DNA of 22,551 nucleotides from Nitrospira sp. UBA2082 (GTDB taxonomy: Bacteria; Nitrospirota; Nitrospiria; Nitrospirales; Nitrospiraceae), in the NCBI GenBank assembly GCA_002331335.1, contig DCZO01000003.1:5267-27817 (forward strand), written 5' to 3'. The notes under the pieces are model-generated. The model was not told the DNA's origin, did no database searches, and worked only from the letters and a program-made list of their open reading frames with translations. This document shows positions 7,348 through 15,753 of this stretch, one piece after another (the first letter of the stretch is position 1; each line of letters begins with the position of its first letter). The position numbers were made by a program, and so were the translations under genes.

Positions 7348-8169
7348 TTATGCCACTTTCGCTTTCTTCGGACGGGCCCAGCCTTCACGTCGCACAGGCC
7401 GTTTGGGACGGCTGGACGGTTGCTCTCCCCGCTCGACCATCTCAACCCGCTCCTCGACCAATTCCCGCAACGCATTGGCTTCCCGGTCTGTCAGGAACCG
7501 GAATTCTCCAGAGCCAAGCCGTCCCAACGACAATGGCCCCATTTTGACCCTGGTCAAGCGAATCACCGGATGGCCGACCGATTCCAACATCCGCTTCACC
7601 TGATGTTTGCGCCCTTCACGAATCGTAATTTCCAGCCACGAATTCGCCTGCGCCTTGCTGATTTTCTTCACCTGCGCCGGACCGGTCATCCCGTCTTCGA
7701 GTTTCACCCCGCGCTCCAGCTCGCGAATCTCTTCATCTGTCAGCACACCCTTGACCTTGATCAAGTACGTTTTTGGCACGTGATAGCGGGGGTGCAGGAG
7801 CGCCTGGGCCAACTCGCCGTTGTTCGTGAGCAGCATCAATCCTTCACTGTCGAAGTCCAGCCGGCCGACCGGAAACACCCGGACCGACACCCCGCGAAGA
7901 AAATCCTTCACGGTCGGTCGGCCCCCCGGATCATCCAACGTAGACATGACATGTTTCGGCTTGTTCAGCAGCAGATAGACAAACGGCTGCGCGGCGGTGA
8001 GATGTTTCCCGTCCACCTTCACGTGATCGCGAGCCGGGTCGACTTTTGTTCCAAGTTCCGTCACGACCTTGCCATTCACGGACACTCGGCCGGCAGAAAT
8101 CAGCATTTCCGCCTTCCGGCGCGAGGCGAGCCCGGTTCCGGCAATGAGCTTTTGGAGTCTCAGTTCCAT
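7348..8169 (-). CDS. rluB: RluB/RsuA-family rRNA pseudouridine synthase
   Basis: The 273-residue protein isomerises uridine to pseudouridine in rRNA. Residues 2-55 form an S4 RNA-binding domain (LQKLIAGTGLASRRKAE, then VSVNGKVV). The catalytic domain follows with the NKPKHVMST strand (69-77) and the family motif GRLDFDSEGLMLLTNNG, with catalytic Asp105. The C-terminus adds a basic tail (SSRPKRPVRREGWARPKKAK) that could hold RNA. RluB (23S position 2605 in E. coli) is favoured over RsuA or RluE by the S4 domain plus basic tail, but the exact target is not proven. GAGAAG precedes the ATG at 8169. The 94-nt gap to guaA upstream is mostly filled by a heptamer inverted-repeat element. The next gene, aspS, starts 2 nt downstream. 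Confidence 0.92.
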   Translation of the reverse strand: MELRLQKLIAGTGLASRRKAEMLISAGRVSVNGKVVTELGTKVDPARDHVKVDGKHLTAAQPFVYLLLNKPKHVMSTLDDPGGRPTVKDFLRGVSVRVFPVGRLDFDSEGLMLLTNNGELAQALLHPRYHVPKTYLIKVKGVLTDEEIRELERGVKLEDGMTGPAQVKKISKAQANSWLEITIREGRKHQVKRMLESVGHPVIRLTRVKMGPLSLGRLGSGEFRFLTDREANALRELVEERVEMVERGEQPSSRPKRPVRREGWARPKKAKVA

Positions 8170-8180
8170 TCTGACTTCTC

Positions 8181-8258
8181 CGTGAAGCGTATCTCGTATC
8201 TCGTCGCTCGCAGAATCAGAGCCGCCTGCGCTTCACGCTTCACGAACGACGCTTCACG
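8181..8258. repeat. Heptamer-built inverted-repeat element between guaA and rluB
   Basis: The left arm, 8181-8215, is five consecutive 7-base units on the plus strand starting CGT, CGT, CGT, CGT and CGC (CGTGAAG first, CGTATCT twice). The right arm, 8224-8258, is five 7-base units of the same kind on the minus strand (outermost CGTGAAG, innermost CGCAGGC). An 8-base centre separates them. The outermost units pair perfectly, as do the CG of all units, and overall 22 of 35 arm positions are complementary, so the transcript could fold into a long imperfect hairpin. The element ends 5 nt from the guaA stop and leaves just enough room for the rluB ribosome binding site. A second element with the same design lies between guaB and guaA. 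Confidence 0.75.
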
Positions 8259-8263
8259 CACTG

Positions 8264-9820
8264 CTATTCCCACTCAATGGTCGACGGCGGCTTGGAGCTG
8301 ATGTCGTACACCACGCGGTTCACACCCTTCACTTCGTTGATGATGCGGCTCGACATCCGGCCCAGCACCTCGTTGGGGATCTTCGCCCAGTCGGCGGTCA
8401 TGCCGTCCACACTCGTGACGGCGCGAATGGCAATCACATGCTCGTACGTTCGCTGATCGCCCATGACGCCGACCGTGCGGATCGGCAACAGCACGGCGAA
8501 GGCCTGCCAGATCTCGCGATACAGACCCGCTGCTCTGATTTCATAATCCACGATCGTCTCCGCCGCTCGCAGAATCGCCAACCGTTCCGCTGTCACCGCA
8601 CCCAACACCCTGATCGCAAGCCCGGGACCCGGGAACGGCTGCCGCCAAATGATCTCATCCGGCAAACCGAGCTCCTTGCCCAACACCCGCACTTCGTCTT
8701 TGAAGAGTTCCCGCAGCGGCTCGATCAGCTTGAGCCTCATGCGCGCCGGCAAGCCGCCGACGTTGTGATGCGTCTTGATCGTGGCCGACGGGCCTTTGAA
8801 GCTGACACTTTCGATCACGTCCGGATAGAGCGTGCCTTGAACGAGATACTTGACCCCCTTCAACTTTTTGGATTCCGCTTCGAAGTGCTTGATGAACTGC
8901 CGGCCGATGATCTTGCGCTTCCGTTCCGGATCCGTCACGTTCTTAAGGCCGGCCAGAAATGGCTTCGTCGCGTCGAGGAGACGGAGATTGAGGTGCAGTT
9001 GCGAGGCGAACGTCTTCTGCACTTGTTCGCGTTCCCCCGCGCGCAACACGCCGTTGTCGACGAAGATGCAGGTGAGCTGGTCGCCGATCGCGCGATGCGT
9101 GAGTGCCGCCGCCACCGAGGAATCCACTCCACCGCTCAGTGCGCAGATGACGGGATCCTTCCCGGCCTGCTCGCGAATCTGCTTCACCGCCGTCTCGACG
9201 TACGACTGCATGGTCCAGGTCGGCTTGCAGCCGCAAATCTCATAGACGAAGTTGCGGAGGATCGTCGCCCCTTCCGGTGTGTGGGCCACTTCGGGATGGA
9301 ATTGCAGGCAGTAGATCCGCCTCTTGCGATCGTCGCGTTTCATCGCCGCGACCGGCGAGTTAGCCGTGTGCGCGATGGACCGGAACCCCGGCGGCATCCG
9401 CTCGATCCGGTCGCCGTGCGACATCCACACGGTGGTCGTGCCGTTCTGCCCGATGCCTTTGAAGAGATCTTCGGCGTCGTCGATCCTGAGTTCGGCCCGG
9501 CCATATTCCCGGTGCGCAGACTTGGCGACTTCCCCGCCGGACAGATGCGTCACCAACTGCATGCCGTAACAGATCCCCAGGATCGGAATGCCTTGATCGA
9601 ACAGTTCCTTGGCGACGGTCGGCGCTTTCTTCTCATAGACGCTCGACGGCCCCCCTGAGAGCACGATCCCCTGCGGACGATAGGCCAGGACCGTGGCCAG
9701 CGGAACCGTGCAGGGAAGGATTTGGGAATAGACCTGCGCTTCGCGAATGCGGCGGGCGATCAACTGGGTATACTGCGACCCGAAATCGAGGACCAGAATT
9801 CTATCGTGCCAGAGTTCCAT
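8264..9820 (-). CDS. guaA: GMP synthase (glutamine-hydrolysing)
   Basis: GuaA aminates XMP to GMP with ATP and glutamine. The 518-residue protein has a class I glutamine amidotransferase domain with nucleophile Cys84 (GICYGMQ), His175 and Glu177 (QFHPEVAHTPEG). It is followed by an ATP-pyrophosphatase domain with the P-loop LSGGVDSSVAA (SGGVDS at 229-234) and the C-terminal dimerisation domain ending VVYDISSKPPSTIEWE. Length and ends are typical. It lies downstream of guaB on the same strand, so the two steps from IMP to GMP are encoded together. Unusually, the 98-nt gap to guaB is nearly filled by a heptamer inverted repeat that reaches to 4 nt from the ATG, and no Shine-Dalgarno sequence is visible, so translation may depend on that structure. 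A second such element follows the stop. Confidence 0.97.
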   Translation of the reverse strand: MELWHDRILVLDFGSQYTQLIARRIREAQVYSQILPCTVPLATVLAYRPQGIVLSGGPSSVYEKKAPTVAKELFDQGIPILGICYGMQLVTHLSGGEVAKSAHREYGRAELRIDDAEDLFKGIGQNGTTTVWMSHGDRIERMPPGFRSIAHTANSPVAAMKRDDRKRRIYCLQFHPEVAHTPEGATILRNFVYEICGCKPTWTMQSYVETAVKQIREQAGKDPVICALSGGVDSSVAAALTHRAIGDQLTCIFVDNGVLRAGEREQVQKTFASQLHLNLRLLDATKPFLAGLKNVTDPERKRKIIGRQFIKHFEAESKKLKGVKYLVQGTLYPDVIESVSFKGPSATIKTHHNVGGLPARMRLKLIEPLRELFKDEVRVLGKELGLPDEIIWRQPFPGPGLAIRVLGAVTAERLAILRAAETIVDYEIRAAGLYREIWQAFAVLLPIRTVGVMGDQRTYEHVIAIRAVTSVDGMTADWAKIPNEVLGRMSSRIINEVKGVNRVVYDISSKPPSTIEWE

Positions 9821-9824
9821 ATGA

Positions 9825-9916
9825 CGTTAACCGTGCAGCGTTGTCCGTTAACCGTGGGGAAAATTGCCAGAAGATATCCGCTCTTGCGATTAACGATTCA
9901 CGATTAACGTTGAACG
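9825..9916. repeat. Heptamer-built inverted-repeat element between guaB and guaA
   Basis: The left arm, 9825-9859, holds five 7-base units on the plus strand, all starting CGT (CGTTAAC at 9825 and again at 9846). The right arm, 9882-9916, holds five units on the minus strand (CGTTAAT twice, CGTGAAT, CGTTCAA, innermost CGCAAGA). A 22-base centre lies between. About 21 of 35 arm positions are complementary. The element starts 2 nt after the guaB stop (minus-strand sense) and ends 4 nt before the guaA start codon, so it takes up almost all of the gap. It shares design, unit length and unit count with the element at 8181-8258, but the unit sequences differ. Confidence 0.75.
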
Positions 9917-9918
9917 AT

Positions 9919-11385
9919 CTACTCCCAATCCATCCGGTAGTTCGGGGCTTCCTTGGTGATGATGACGTCGTGCACGTGGCTTTCGCGAAGGCCCGCCACC
10001 GTTTGCCGAATGAACGTGGCGTTCTGTTGCAGATCGGCAATCGTCTTGCAGCCGCAATACCCCATTCCCGACTTGACCCCGCCGACCAGCTGATACACAA
10101 CGGCGGCCAACGGGCCTTTGTACGGCACGCGCCCTTCAATTCCTTCGGGCACCAGTTTCTGAGCCGCCCGCCCCCCTTGCCCGTACCGATCGCCGCCCCC
10201 GCGCTCCATCGCACCGATCGAACCCATCCCTCGATAGACCTTATAGGTTCTGGCTTGATACAGCACGGTTTCGCCGGGCGATTCCTCGGTGCCGGCCAAC
10301 AAGCCTCCGAGCATGACCGCCGACGCGCCGGCGGCCAGTGCTTTGGTGATGTCTCCGGAAAACTTGATGCCACCGTCGGCGATCACCGGCACGCCGCTGC
10401 CGCTCAACACCTTGGCGCAATCCGCGATCGCGGTCAGCTGCGGCATTCCCGCCCCGGACACGATCCGTGTCGTACAGATCGACCCGGGCCCCACTCCGAC
10501 CTTCACCGCATCGACACCCATCTTGAGCAGATCCTTGGCCGCTTCGGCCGTGCCGATGTTGCCGGCGATCAGTTCGAGGTCCGGATGCAGCTTCTTGATC
10601 ATCTTCACGGTATCCAGCACCGCCTGCGAATGGCCATGGGCCGTATCGACGACGACCAGATCCACGCCCACTTTCTTGAGCCCATGCACCCGCTCCTCGG
10701 TGTCCGGCCCGACCCCCACCGCCGCGCCAACCCGCAGCCGGCCATGGGCGTCCTTGCAGGCGTGAGGGTACTTGATGCGCTTTTCGATATCCTTGATCGT
10801 GATGAGCCCCTTCAGCTCGAACTGTTTGTTCACCACCGGCAGCTTTTCGATGCGATGCTCATGGAGGATTTCCCGCGCCTTCTCCAGGCTGGTGCCTTCG
10901 GGCGCCGTAACCAGTTTCTCCCGCTTCATCACTTGAGAGACTTTGAGATCCATGCGGGTTTCGAAGCGCAAATCGCGGTTCGTGAGAATGCCCACGAGCT
11001 TGCGCCCCTTGGTGACGGGAATGCCGGAGATCCGGTACTTGGCCATCAGCGCATGTGCGTCGCGGATCGTTTGGTCCGGCGAAATCGTCACCGGATCGAG
11101 AATCATGCCGCTTTCCGATTTCTTGACCTTATCGACCTCCGTCGCCTGATCGGCCGGCGGCAGCACCCGGTGAATGATGCCGATCCCGCCTTCTCGTGCC
11201 ATGGCAATGGCCAGCCGCGCTTCGGTCACCGTGTCCATCGCCGCGCTGAGCAGCGGAATGTTGATCCGGATATTGCGCGACACGAACGTGCCGGTTTCGA
11301 CCTCGTTCGGCAGCACCTGTGACTTGGCCGGCACAAGTACCACATCGTCGTAGGTCAACCCTTGTCTCGGCTCTTTATCCAACAT
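9919..11385 (-). CDS. guaB: Inosine-5'-monophosphate dehydrogenase
   Basis: GuaB oxidises IMP to XMP with NAD, the rate-limiting step to GMP. The 488-residue protein is a TIM barrel (LTYDDVVLVPA; PLLSAAMDTVTEARLAIAMA) interrupted by two CBS domains (about 95-205) that bind regulatory nucleotides. The active-site loop GVGPGSICTTR has catalytic Cys304, the phosphate-binding segment is IADGGIKFSGD, and the mobile flap contains GGGDRYGQGG. The C-terminus shows the normal YRMDWE ending. AGGGGAGG lies just before the ATG at 11385. The gene begins 11 nt after the stop of the NHL-repeat gene, so it probably shares that transcript, an unusual partner for a purine gene. guaA follows after a structured 98-nt gap. 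Confidence 0.97.
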   Translation of the reverse strand: MLDKEPRQGLTYDDVVLVPAKSQVLPNEVETGTFVSRNIRINIPLLSAAMDTVTEARLAIAMAREGGIGIIHRVLPPADQATEVDKVKKSESGMILDPVTISPDQTIRDAHALMAKYRISGIPVTKGRKLVGILTNRDLRFETRMDLKVSQVMKREKLVTAPEGTSLEKAREILHEHRIEKLPVVNKQFELKGLITIKDIEKRIKYPHACKDAHGRLRVGAAVGVGPDTEERVHGLKKVGVDLVVVDTAHGHSQAVLDTVKMIKKLHPDLELIAGNIGTAEAAKDLLKMGVDAVKVGVGPGSICTTRIVSGAGMPQLTAIADCAKVLSGSGVPVIADGGIKFSGDITKALAAGASAVMLGGLLAGTEESPGETVLYQARTYKVYRGMGSIGAMERGGGDRYGQGGRAAQKLVPEGIEGRVPYKGPLAAVVYQLVGGVKSGMGYCGCKTIADLQQNATFIRQTVAGLRESHVHDVIITKEAPNYRMDWE

Positions 11386-11396
11386 GACGCCTCCCC

Positions 11397-14366
11397 TTAC
11401 GACTTGAGACGTTCCGGCAGCCGCCCTCCGTCAGCGACCGCTTCAGCCTCTTCCTGCAACCGCTCACTGCCCTCGTCAGCCGGCATGAATTGCTGCACCC
11501 GCGTGTTCCCGCTATCGACGACGAACACGCTGCCTTTCGTATCCACGGTGATCCCATAGGGAAAGTTGAACTGGCCATCGCCGTTCCCAAACCCGCCCCA
11601 TTGCGAAATGAAGTTGCCTTCCCGGTCGAATTTCTCGATGCGGTGGTTGCCGGTATCCGTCACATACACGTCGCCCGCGCCGTCCACGGCAATCCCCCAG
11701 GGAGAACGGAGCTGTCCCGCCTCCTGCGCGAGCGGACTGCTGGCATGACCGGCCTCCGCGCTGCCGCCCCATTTAGTGAGCAGCTGAGGGAGCACGTTGG
11801 TGCTGGTGTCGAACTTTTGGATACGGTGATTGCCCATGTCCACCACGTAGACCGACCCGTCGCTCTGGTCCACGGCAATACCGCGCGGGAAATAGAACTG
11901 GCCGTCGCCGTTTCCGAAACTGCCCCAGGCCATGATGAACTCGCCGCTCATGTCGAACTTCTGCACCCGGAAATTCGCGCTGTCCACCACATAGACAAAG
12001 CCGCGCACCCGGTCGATCGCGATGCCCCAGGGCGCGTTGAACTGGCCCTCACCGTTGCCCCGTGATCCGAACTTCATCAGATAGCCGCCCAGCTTACCGT
12101 CGAACTTCTGCACGCGATGGTTATTCGTGTCCACCACCCACACATCGCCCTTGCCGTCACAGGCGATCCCGGTGGGATTGTGGAAGTTCGCGTTTGCCGC
12201 ACCGAAGTTGCCCCACAAGATGATGAAGTTGCCGGCATTATCGAACTTCTGAATGCGATTATTGCCGTTGTCCGTGACAAACAGCGCGCCCTGCTGATCG
12301 ATACACAGGCCGTACATGGGCGCCATGAACTCGCCGCCGTGCAGCAGCGACGCACCCCGGCCCGGCTTGCCCCACTTCGCTACGCAGAGATAGCCGGAGG
12401 TATTGACCAGGATCGTGGCAGCGGCGGGCGTGGACACGTTGTTGCCGACGTCCTTGAACCAGACATAGATGGTTTTCTGCCCGTCACCCGGCGACAGGAT
12501 GAAGGGGACCGTCGCGCCGAATTTCAACGCCGGTGTCACGTCGACCCAGCCGGGCGTGCCGGCCATCGGCGTCAACGGGCTCTCCGACACGAAGTAGGCG
12601 CCCACGCCCGTATCCACGTCGTTGGCCGAGATCGTGACCACGACCTCCGGCGAGTTCGTCATAAACGCGCCATGGTTGATGACGGCGTAGGGGTTTTGCG
12701 GCGCCGTAATGTCGATGAGCACGGGCATCGCAGTGACTTCCTCCGACAGGCCGCTTTCGGTCCCGTCCTCAAACGAGGCCGTGATCGCGTAAAAATATGG
12801 CGTGTCGTTGGTCAGCCCCGTGTGCGTATAGGGATTGGTCACGCCTTCGATCTTGGTCGCGCCTTGCAGAGTCAGCTGGGGCGCCGTGCTGAAATAGAGG
12901 TTATACGAGACGGCGCCCGGCACATCCATCCAGCTCAGAAACACTTCCGTATCGCCGGCCTTCACCGCCACCGACCGGGGCGGCTGCACGGCCCCTTCTA
13001 CCTGGGCCTGTGCCGGCTCCAGTTTGCCGCGATTCTGTTCCTCTTCGGTCGGCACATACTTCAGCACCCGGCCGTTGCCGCTGTCGACGACAAAGACACA
13101 GCCCTGCTTGTCCACCGCAATACCATACGGGAAGTTCAACTGCCCTTCCGTCTTGCCGCGATTGCCGAAGGAACAGAGGAAGGTGCCGTTGCCGTCGAAT
13201 TTCTGTACCCGATGATTCCCGCTATCGACCACATAGACATTGCCCAGCGCGTCGCAGGCGATGCCCCAGGGGGACTTGAACTGTCCCGGCCCGCTGCCCT
13301 CGCGCCCCCATTTGGTCAAGAAGCTCCCGCGTGGATCGAACTTCTGGATGCGGTTGTTGCTTTCATCGGCCACATAAATGTTCCCGACGAAATCGACCGC
13401 CACCCCGCGCGGAAAGAAGAACGCACCGTCGAAACTGCCGTCGCGGCCCCACTTCAAGAGCGGCTGCCCGTCTGATTGGAACTTCTGAATGCGGGCGTTG
13501 CTGGTATCCGACACGTAGACGTTGCCCTCTTGATCCGTCGTGATCCCCCAGGGCACGTCAAACTTACCCATATCAGCGCCGCGCCACGCAAACCCGAATT
13601 TCCCCCAGGCTTTTTGGACGTTGCCTTCGAGATCGAACTTCTGGACGCGGTTGTTGCCGCTGTCCGCCACGTAGACCACATCGTCTGGCCCGACCGCCAA
13701 CCCGCGCGGGTAATAGAACTGCCCCTCCTGCGAACCGGGTTCGCCTCCCCACCGGGCCAGGAACGTGCCCGCCTTGTCGAACTTTTGGATTGAATGGTTG
13801 TCGGTATCCGCCACGTAGAGATTGCCGTCCTTGTCGAGCGCGATGCCCGTGGGCGAGCTAAACTCTCCGTCGCTTACGCCTTCTTGCCCGATCGCCATCG
13901 CCAACAAATATGGGGACGGAATCGCCATGACCTCTTGCGATTCCAGGCTTTCGCCCTTTGGCGTCACCACCGTGACGACATAGTGATAGCAGGTGCCGTT
14001 GGCCAGATCGTCATGCACAAACGGACTCGTGGCGCCTTCCAAGCACGTGGCCTTCTCCTTCTTCACACCGATCACGGTCTTGAAGTCTTCCGCGCTCGCG
14101 ATGGGGCGGGTCAGTTCGGAAAATTTGATCTGGACGCCCTTGGTGGTTTGGAAGTAGAGGTTGTAATACATCGCTTCCGGCACCGGATCCCACGTAATGG
14201 TGATACGCCCATTGCCCGCTTTCGCGTGGACGTTCGCCGGTGCAGAAGGCAGTTCGTCTTCTTCTGCGACCGAATCGCCGCCACCCCACTCACCCTGAAG
14301 TCCGTCAATAAACAGGCGGCGCCGGTCGAACCGAACATATTCATCGAACAACCATGGTGTCTTCAC
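11397..14366 (-). CDS. NHL-repeat double propeller protein with fibronectin III domains
   Basis: The 989-residue protein is modular. Residues 41-150 form a fibronectin III-like domain (ANVHAKAGNGRITITWDPVPEA). Six NHL repeats follow (about 165-440), each like GQF..P.GIAVD..GNVYVVDSGN.R.QKFD. A second FN3 domain (461-549, PPRSVAVKAGDTEVFLSWMD) and an Ig-like segment (553-656) come next, then six more NHL repeats (675-970). Twelve repeats fit two six-bladed beta-propellers. No signal peptide or membrane segment is visible: the N-terminus is MKTPWLFDEYVRFDRRRLF. It is therefore cytosolic or exported by a route not seen here. The start is GTG at 14366, with GAGG upstream. NHL propellers usually bind protein, RNA or cell-surface ligands; the role here is unknown. 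It ends 11 nt before guaB. The repeats are diverged, so they are old. Confidence 0.9.
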   Translation of the reverse strand: MKTPWLFDEYVRFDRRRLFIDGLQGEWGGGDSVAEEDELPSAPANVHAKAGNGRITITWDPVPEAMYYNLYFQTTKGVQIKFSELTRPIASAEDFKTVIGVKKEKATCLEGATSPFVHDDLANGTCYHYVVTVVTPKGESLESQEVMAIPSPYLLAMAIGQEGVSDGEFSSPTGIALDKDGNLYVADTDNHSIQKFDKAGTFLARWGGEPGSQEGQFYYPRGLAVGPDDVVYVADSGNNRVQKFDLEGNVQKAWGKFGFAWRGADMGKFDVPWGITTDQEGNVYVSDTSNARIQKFQSDGQPLLKWGRDGSFDGAFFFPRGVAVDFVGNIYVADESNNRIQKFDPRGSFLTKWGREGSGPGQFKSPWGIACDALGNVYVVDSGNHRVQKFDGNGTFLCSFGNRGKTEGQLNFPYGIAVDKQGCVFVVDSGNGRVLKYVPTEEEQNRGKLEPAQAQVEGAVQPPRSVAVKAGDTEVFLSWMDVPGAVSYNLYFSTAPQLTLQGATKIEGVTNPYTHTGLTNDTPYFYAITASFEDGTESGLSEEVTAMPVLIDITAPQNPYAVINHGAFMTNSPEVVVTISANDVDTGVGAYFVSESPLTPMAGTPGWVDVTPALKFGATVPFILSPGDGQKTIYVWFKDVGNNVSTPAAATILVNTSGYLCVAKWGKPGRGASLLHGGEFMAPMYGLCIDQQGALFVTDNGNNRIQKFDNAGNFIILWGNFGAANANFHNPTGIACDGKGDVWVVDTNNHRVQKFDGKLGGYLMKFGSRGNGEGQFNAPWGIAIDRVRGFVYVVDSANFRVQKFDMSGEFIMAWGSFGNGDGQFYFPRGIAVDQSDGSVYVVDMGNHRIQKFDTSTNVLPQLLTKWGGSAEAGHASSPLAQEAGQLRSPWGIAVDGAGDVYVTDTGNHRIEKFDREGNFISQWGGFGNGDGQFNFPYGITVDTKGSVFVVDSGNTRVQQFMPADEGSERLQEEAEAVADGGRLPERLKS

Positions 14367-14443
14367 TGCTGGTACCTCGTGTAGCTGGAGCGGATCAATT
14401 CGAGAAACAACGGATGTTTCAAGGAGTTAGAAATGGATTGTGG

Positions 14444-14473
14444 AGTCTAGCAAAGCGCCGGAAAGAGAGTCAA
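14444..14473 (-). promoter_or_regulatory. Candidate sigma70 promoter for the NHL-guaB transcript
   Basis: On the minus strand TTGACT (14468-14473) is followed by an 18-nt spacer and TAGACT (14444-14449), giving a leader of about 70 nt before the GTG at 14366. The 262-bp gap (14367-14628) between the TPR gene and the NHL gene is AT-richer than its neighbours. Apart from this candidate I see nothing in it; a 78-codon plus-strand frame there is not convincing. Confidence 0.4.
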
Positions 14474-14628
14474 GAAACGGCTGGAGCTGCATTGCTCGTA
14501 GTGGGTGACTTAGAAACGAAGAATGGGATTGTTGTGTGGCTGCGGGTACTCATGCCAACAGGTCAGAACCAACTTTCACTGAGGGAATAAGACGTTGGAT
14601 ATTTGTGGAAGAGGCTTCTTACGAAAGG

Positions 14629-15753
14629 CTACCCGGGATTGGGCACCGAAACTTTCTTCACTTTATTTTGCTTCTGGCCGTCCCGCCAGGCAATGTCTTG
14701 CCGATGCTTCGCGATCATCATGTTGATTTCCAATGAACCGGGACGCCGCTTCAATGATTCTTCAAAGTACCTGATCGCTTCTTCATACTGACCCATATCG
14801 CCATAGACATAACCAAGGTGGTAGTAGGCCTCCCAGTTATTGGGATCGAGTGGGATGGAGGCCTTGAGCACCTCGGCTGCGCGAGGGGATTGTCCAGCCC
14901 AGTTGAGCGCGTGGCCGTACTCCTGCATGTTGGTGTATATAGGGTGCTGTTTGACTCCATGTTCCAAAAATGGAAGCGAATCGATATAGCGAGAGGCTTG
15001 AACGAGGAGCTCGCCTGCAACCATCGCCGTCATCCAATCGGACGAATTACGCTCCAAGTACCGCTTGCCAGCCTCGATCCCTTCTTGCCATCGGTCATGC
15101 GTGAGATCGAAGTACAGCTTCAACTGCATGATCATGGTTGCCGTCGGGGCGAGCTTCAGGATTTCGCCTCCATACCAGCCCCAGTCCTGTTCGATAGCAG
15201 TCACTGACGGAATGCCGAACAAACCCTGCTTCATCGTGATGCTCACTGGTTGGGCTCCCCATAATTTCTGTTGCTCCCACCAGGTAATCAGAACCTTTTT
15301 CGGATGGTCAGGGTCGTCTCGATAACGCAATGTGACCCACGAATAGGGAATCGGAAGACCGGCTCCTTGCTTCCATCCTTCGGAGTCGATAATGGCTGCT
15401 CGGTACACCGGACGTTGGCCGTCGAGAATACCATTGGCGTACCAAAGAAGGCTTCCATAGACAAAACACCGAACAAGCAGGCTAGCGGAAAATTCGAGAT
15501 TGATAAGCAGCCGCCTGACAGGATCCCACTTCGGCAAGGAACGGGCAAATTGATTCACGATCATCAATATGTTCAAGCTCAGCAAGACGATGCCAATGGC
15601 GGGAAGCGCCAAGAATACCCACGACCCTTGAAGTCGATACTCATACTGCATCCAGATGGCGAGCCCACAGGCTACAGCCGCCATACCGTACTGAAAGGTG
15701 AGTTGCGCCCAGAGGCGTGCGAATTGGTGACGAATCCAGTTTCTAGCGTTCAT
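14629..15753 (-). CDS. Membrane protein with C-terminal TPR repeats
   Basis: The 374-residue protein has three predicted N-terminal transmembrane segments (about 19-38, 43-66 and 88-107). A central region with several tryptophans has no recognised domain. From about 225 to 360 there are tetratricopeptide-type helices (RWQEGIEAGKRYLERN; SPRAAEVLKASIPLDPNNWE; AYYHLGYVYGDMGQYEEAIRYFEESLKRRPGS). It ends with a basic tail (DGQKQNKVKKV). TPRs normally mediate protein-protein contacts, so this is likely a membrane-anchored scaffold; no catalytic motif is visible. Its ATG overlaps the end of the preceding TPR gene by 11 nt, so the two are translationally coupled and probably work together. Substrate and process are unknown. 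Confidence 0.85.
   Translation of the reverse strand: MNARNWIRHQFARLWAQLTFQYGMAAVACGLAIWMQYEYRLQGSWVFLALPAIGIVLLSLNILMIVNQFARSLPKWDPVRRLLINLEFSASLLVRCFVYGSLLWYANGILDGQRPVYRAAIIDSEGWKQGAGLPIPYSWVTLRYRDDPDHPKKVLITWWEQQKLWGAQPVSITMKQGLFGIPSVTAIEQDWGWYGGEILKLAPTATMIMQLKLYFDLTHDRWQEGIEAGKRYLERNSSDWMTAMVAGELLVQASRYIDSLPFLEHGVKQHPIYTNMQEYGHALNWAGQSPRAAEVLKASIPLDPNNWEAYYHLGYVYGDMGQYEEAIRYFEESLKRRPGSLEINMMIAKHRQDIAWRDGQKQNKVKKVSVPNPG

Noticed and set aside
9841..11322. 493-codon plus-strand frame opposite guaB
   Set aside because: It is the antisense shadow of a GC-rich gene: rich in His, Arg and Pro, with no domain, while the minus strand encodes full-length IMP dehydrogenase.
12117..13475. 452-codon plus-strand frame opposite the NHL gene
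   Set aside because: Its repetitive look (RHVD, IEVELLDAV-like strings) mirrors the NHL repeats on the other strand; no ribosome binding site or family.
11500..13900. Regularly spaced repeats in DNA that might suggest a CRISPR or satellite array
   Set aside because: They are diverged codons for NHL repeats within one open frame; identity between units is low and spacing varies.
14354..14590. 78-codon plus-strand frame in the gap before the NHL gene
   Set aside because: It overlaps the NHL start, has no ribosome binding site and no recognisable features.
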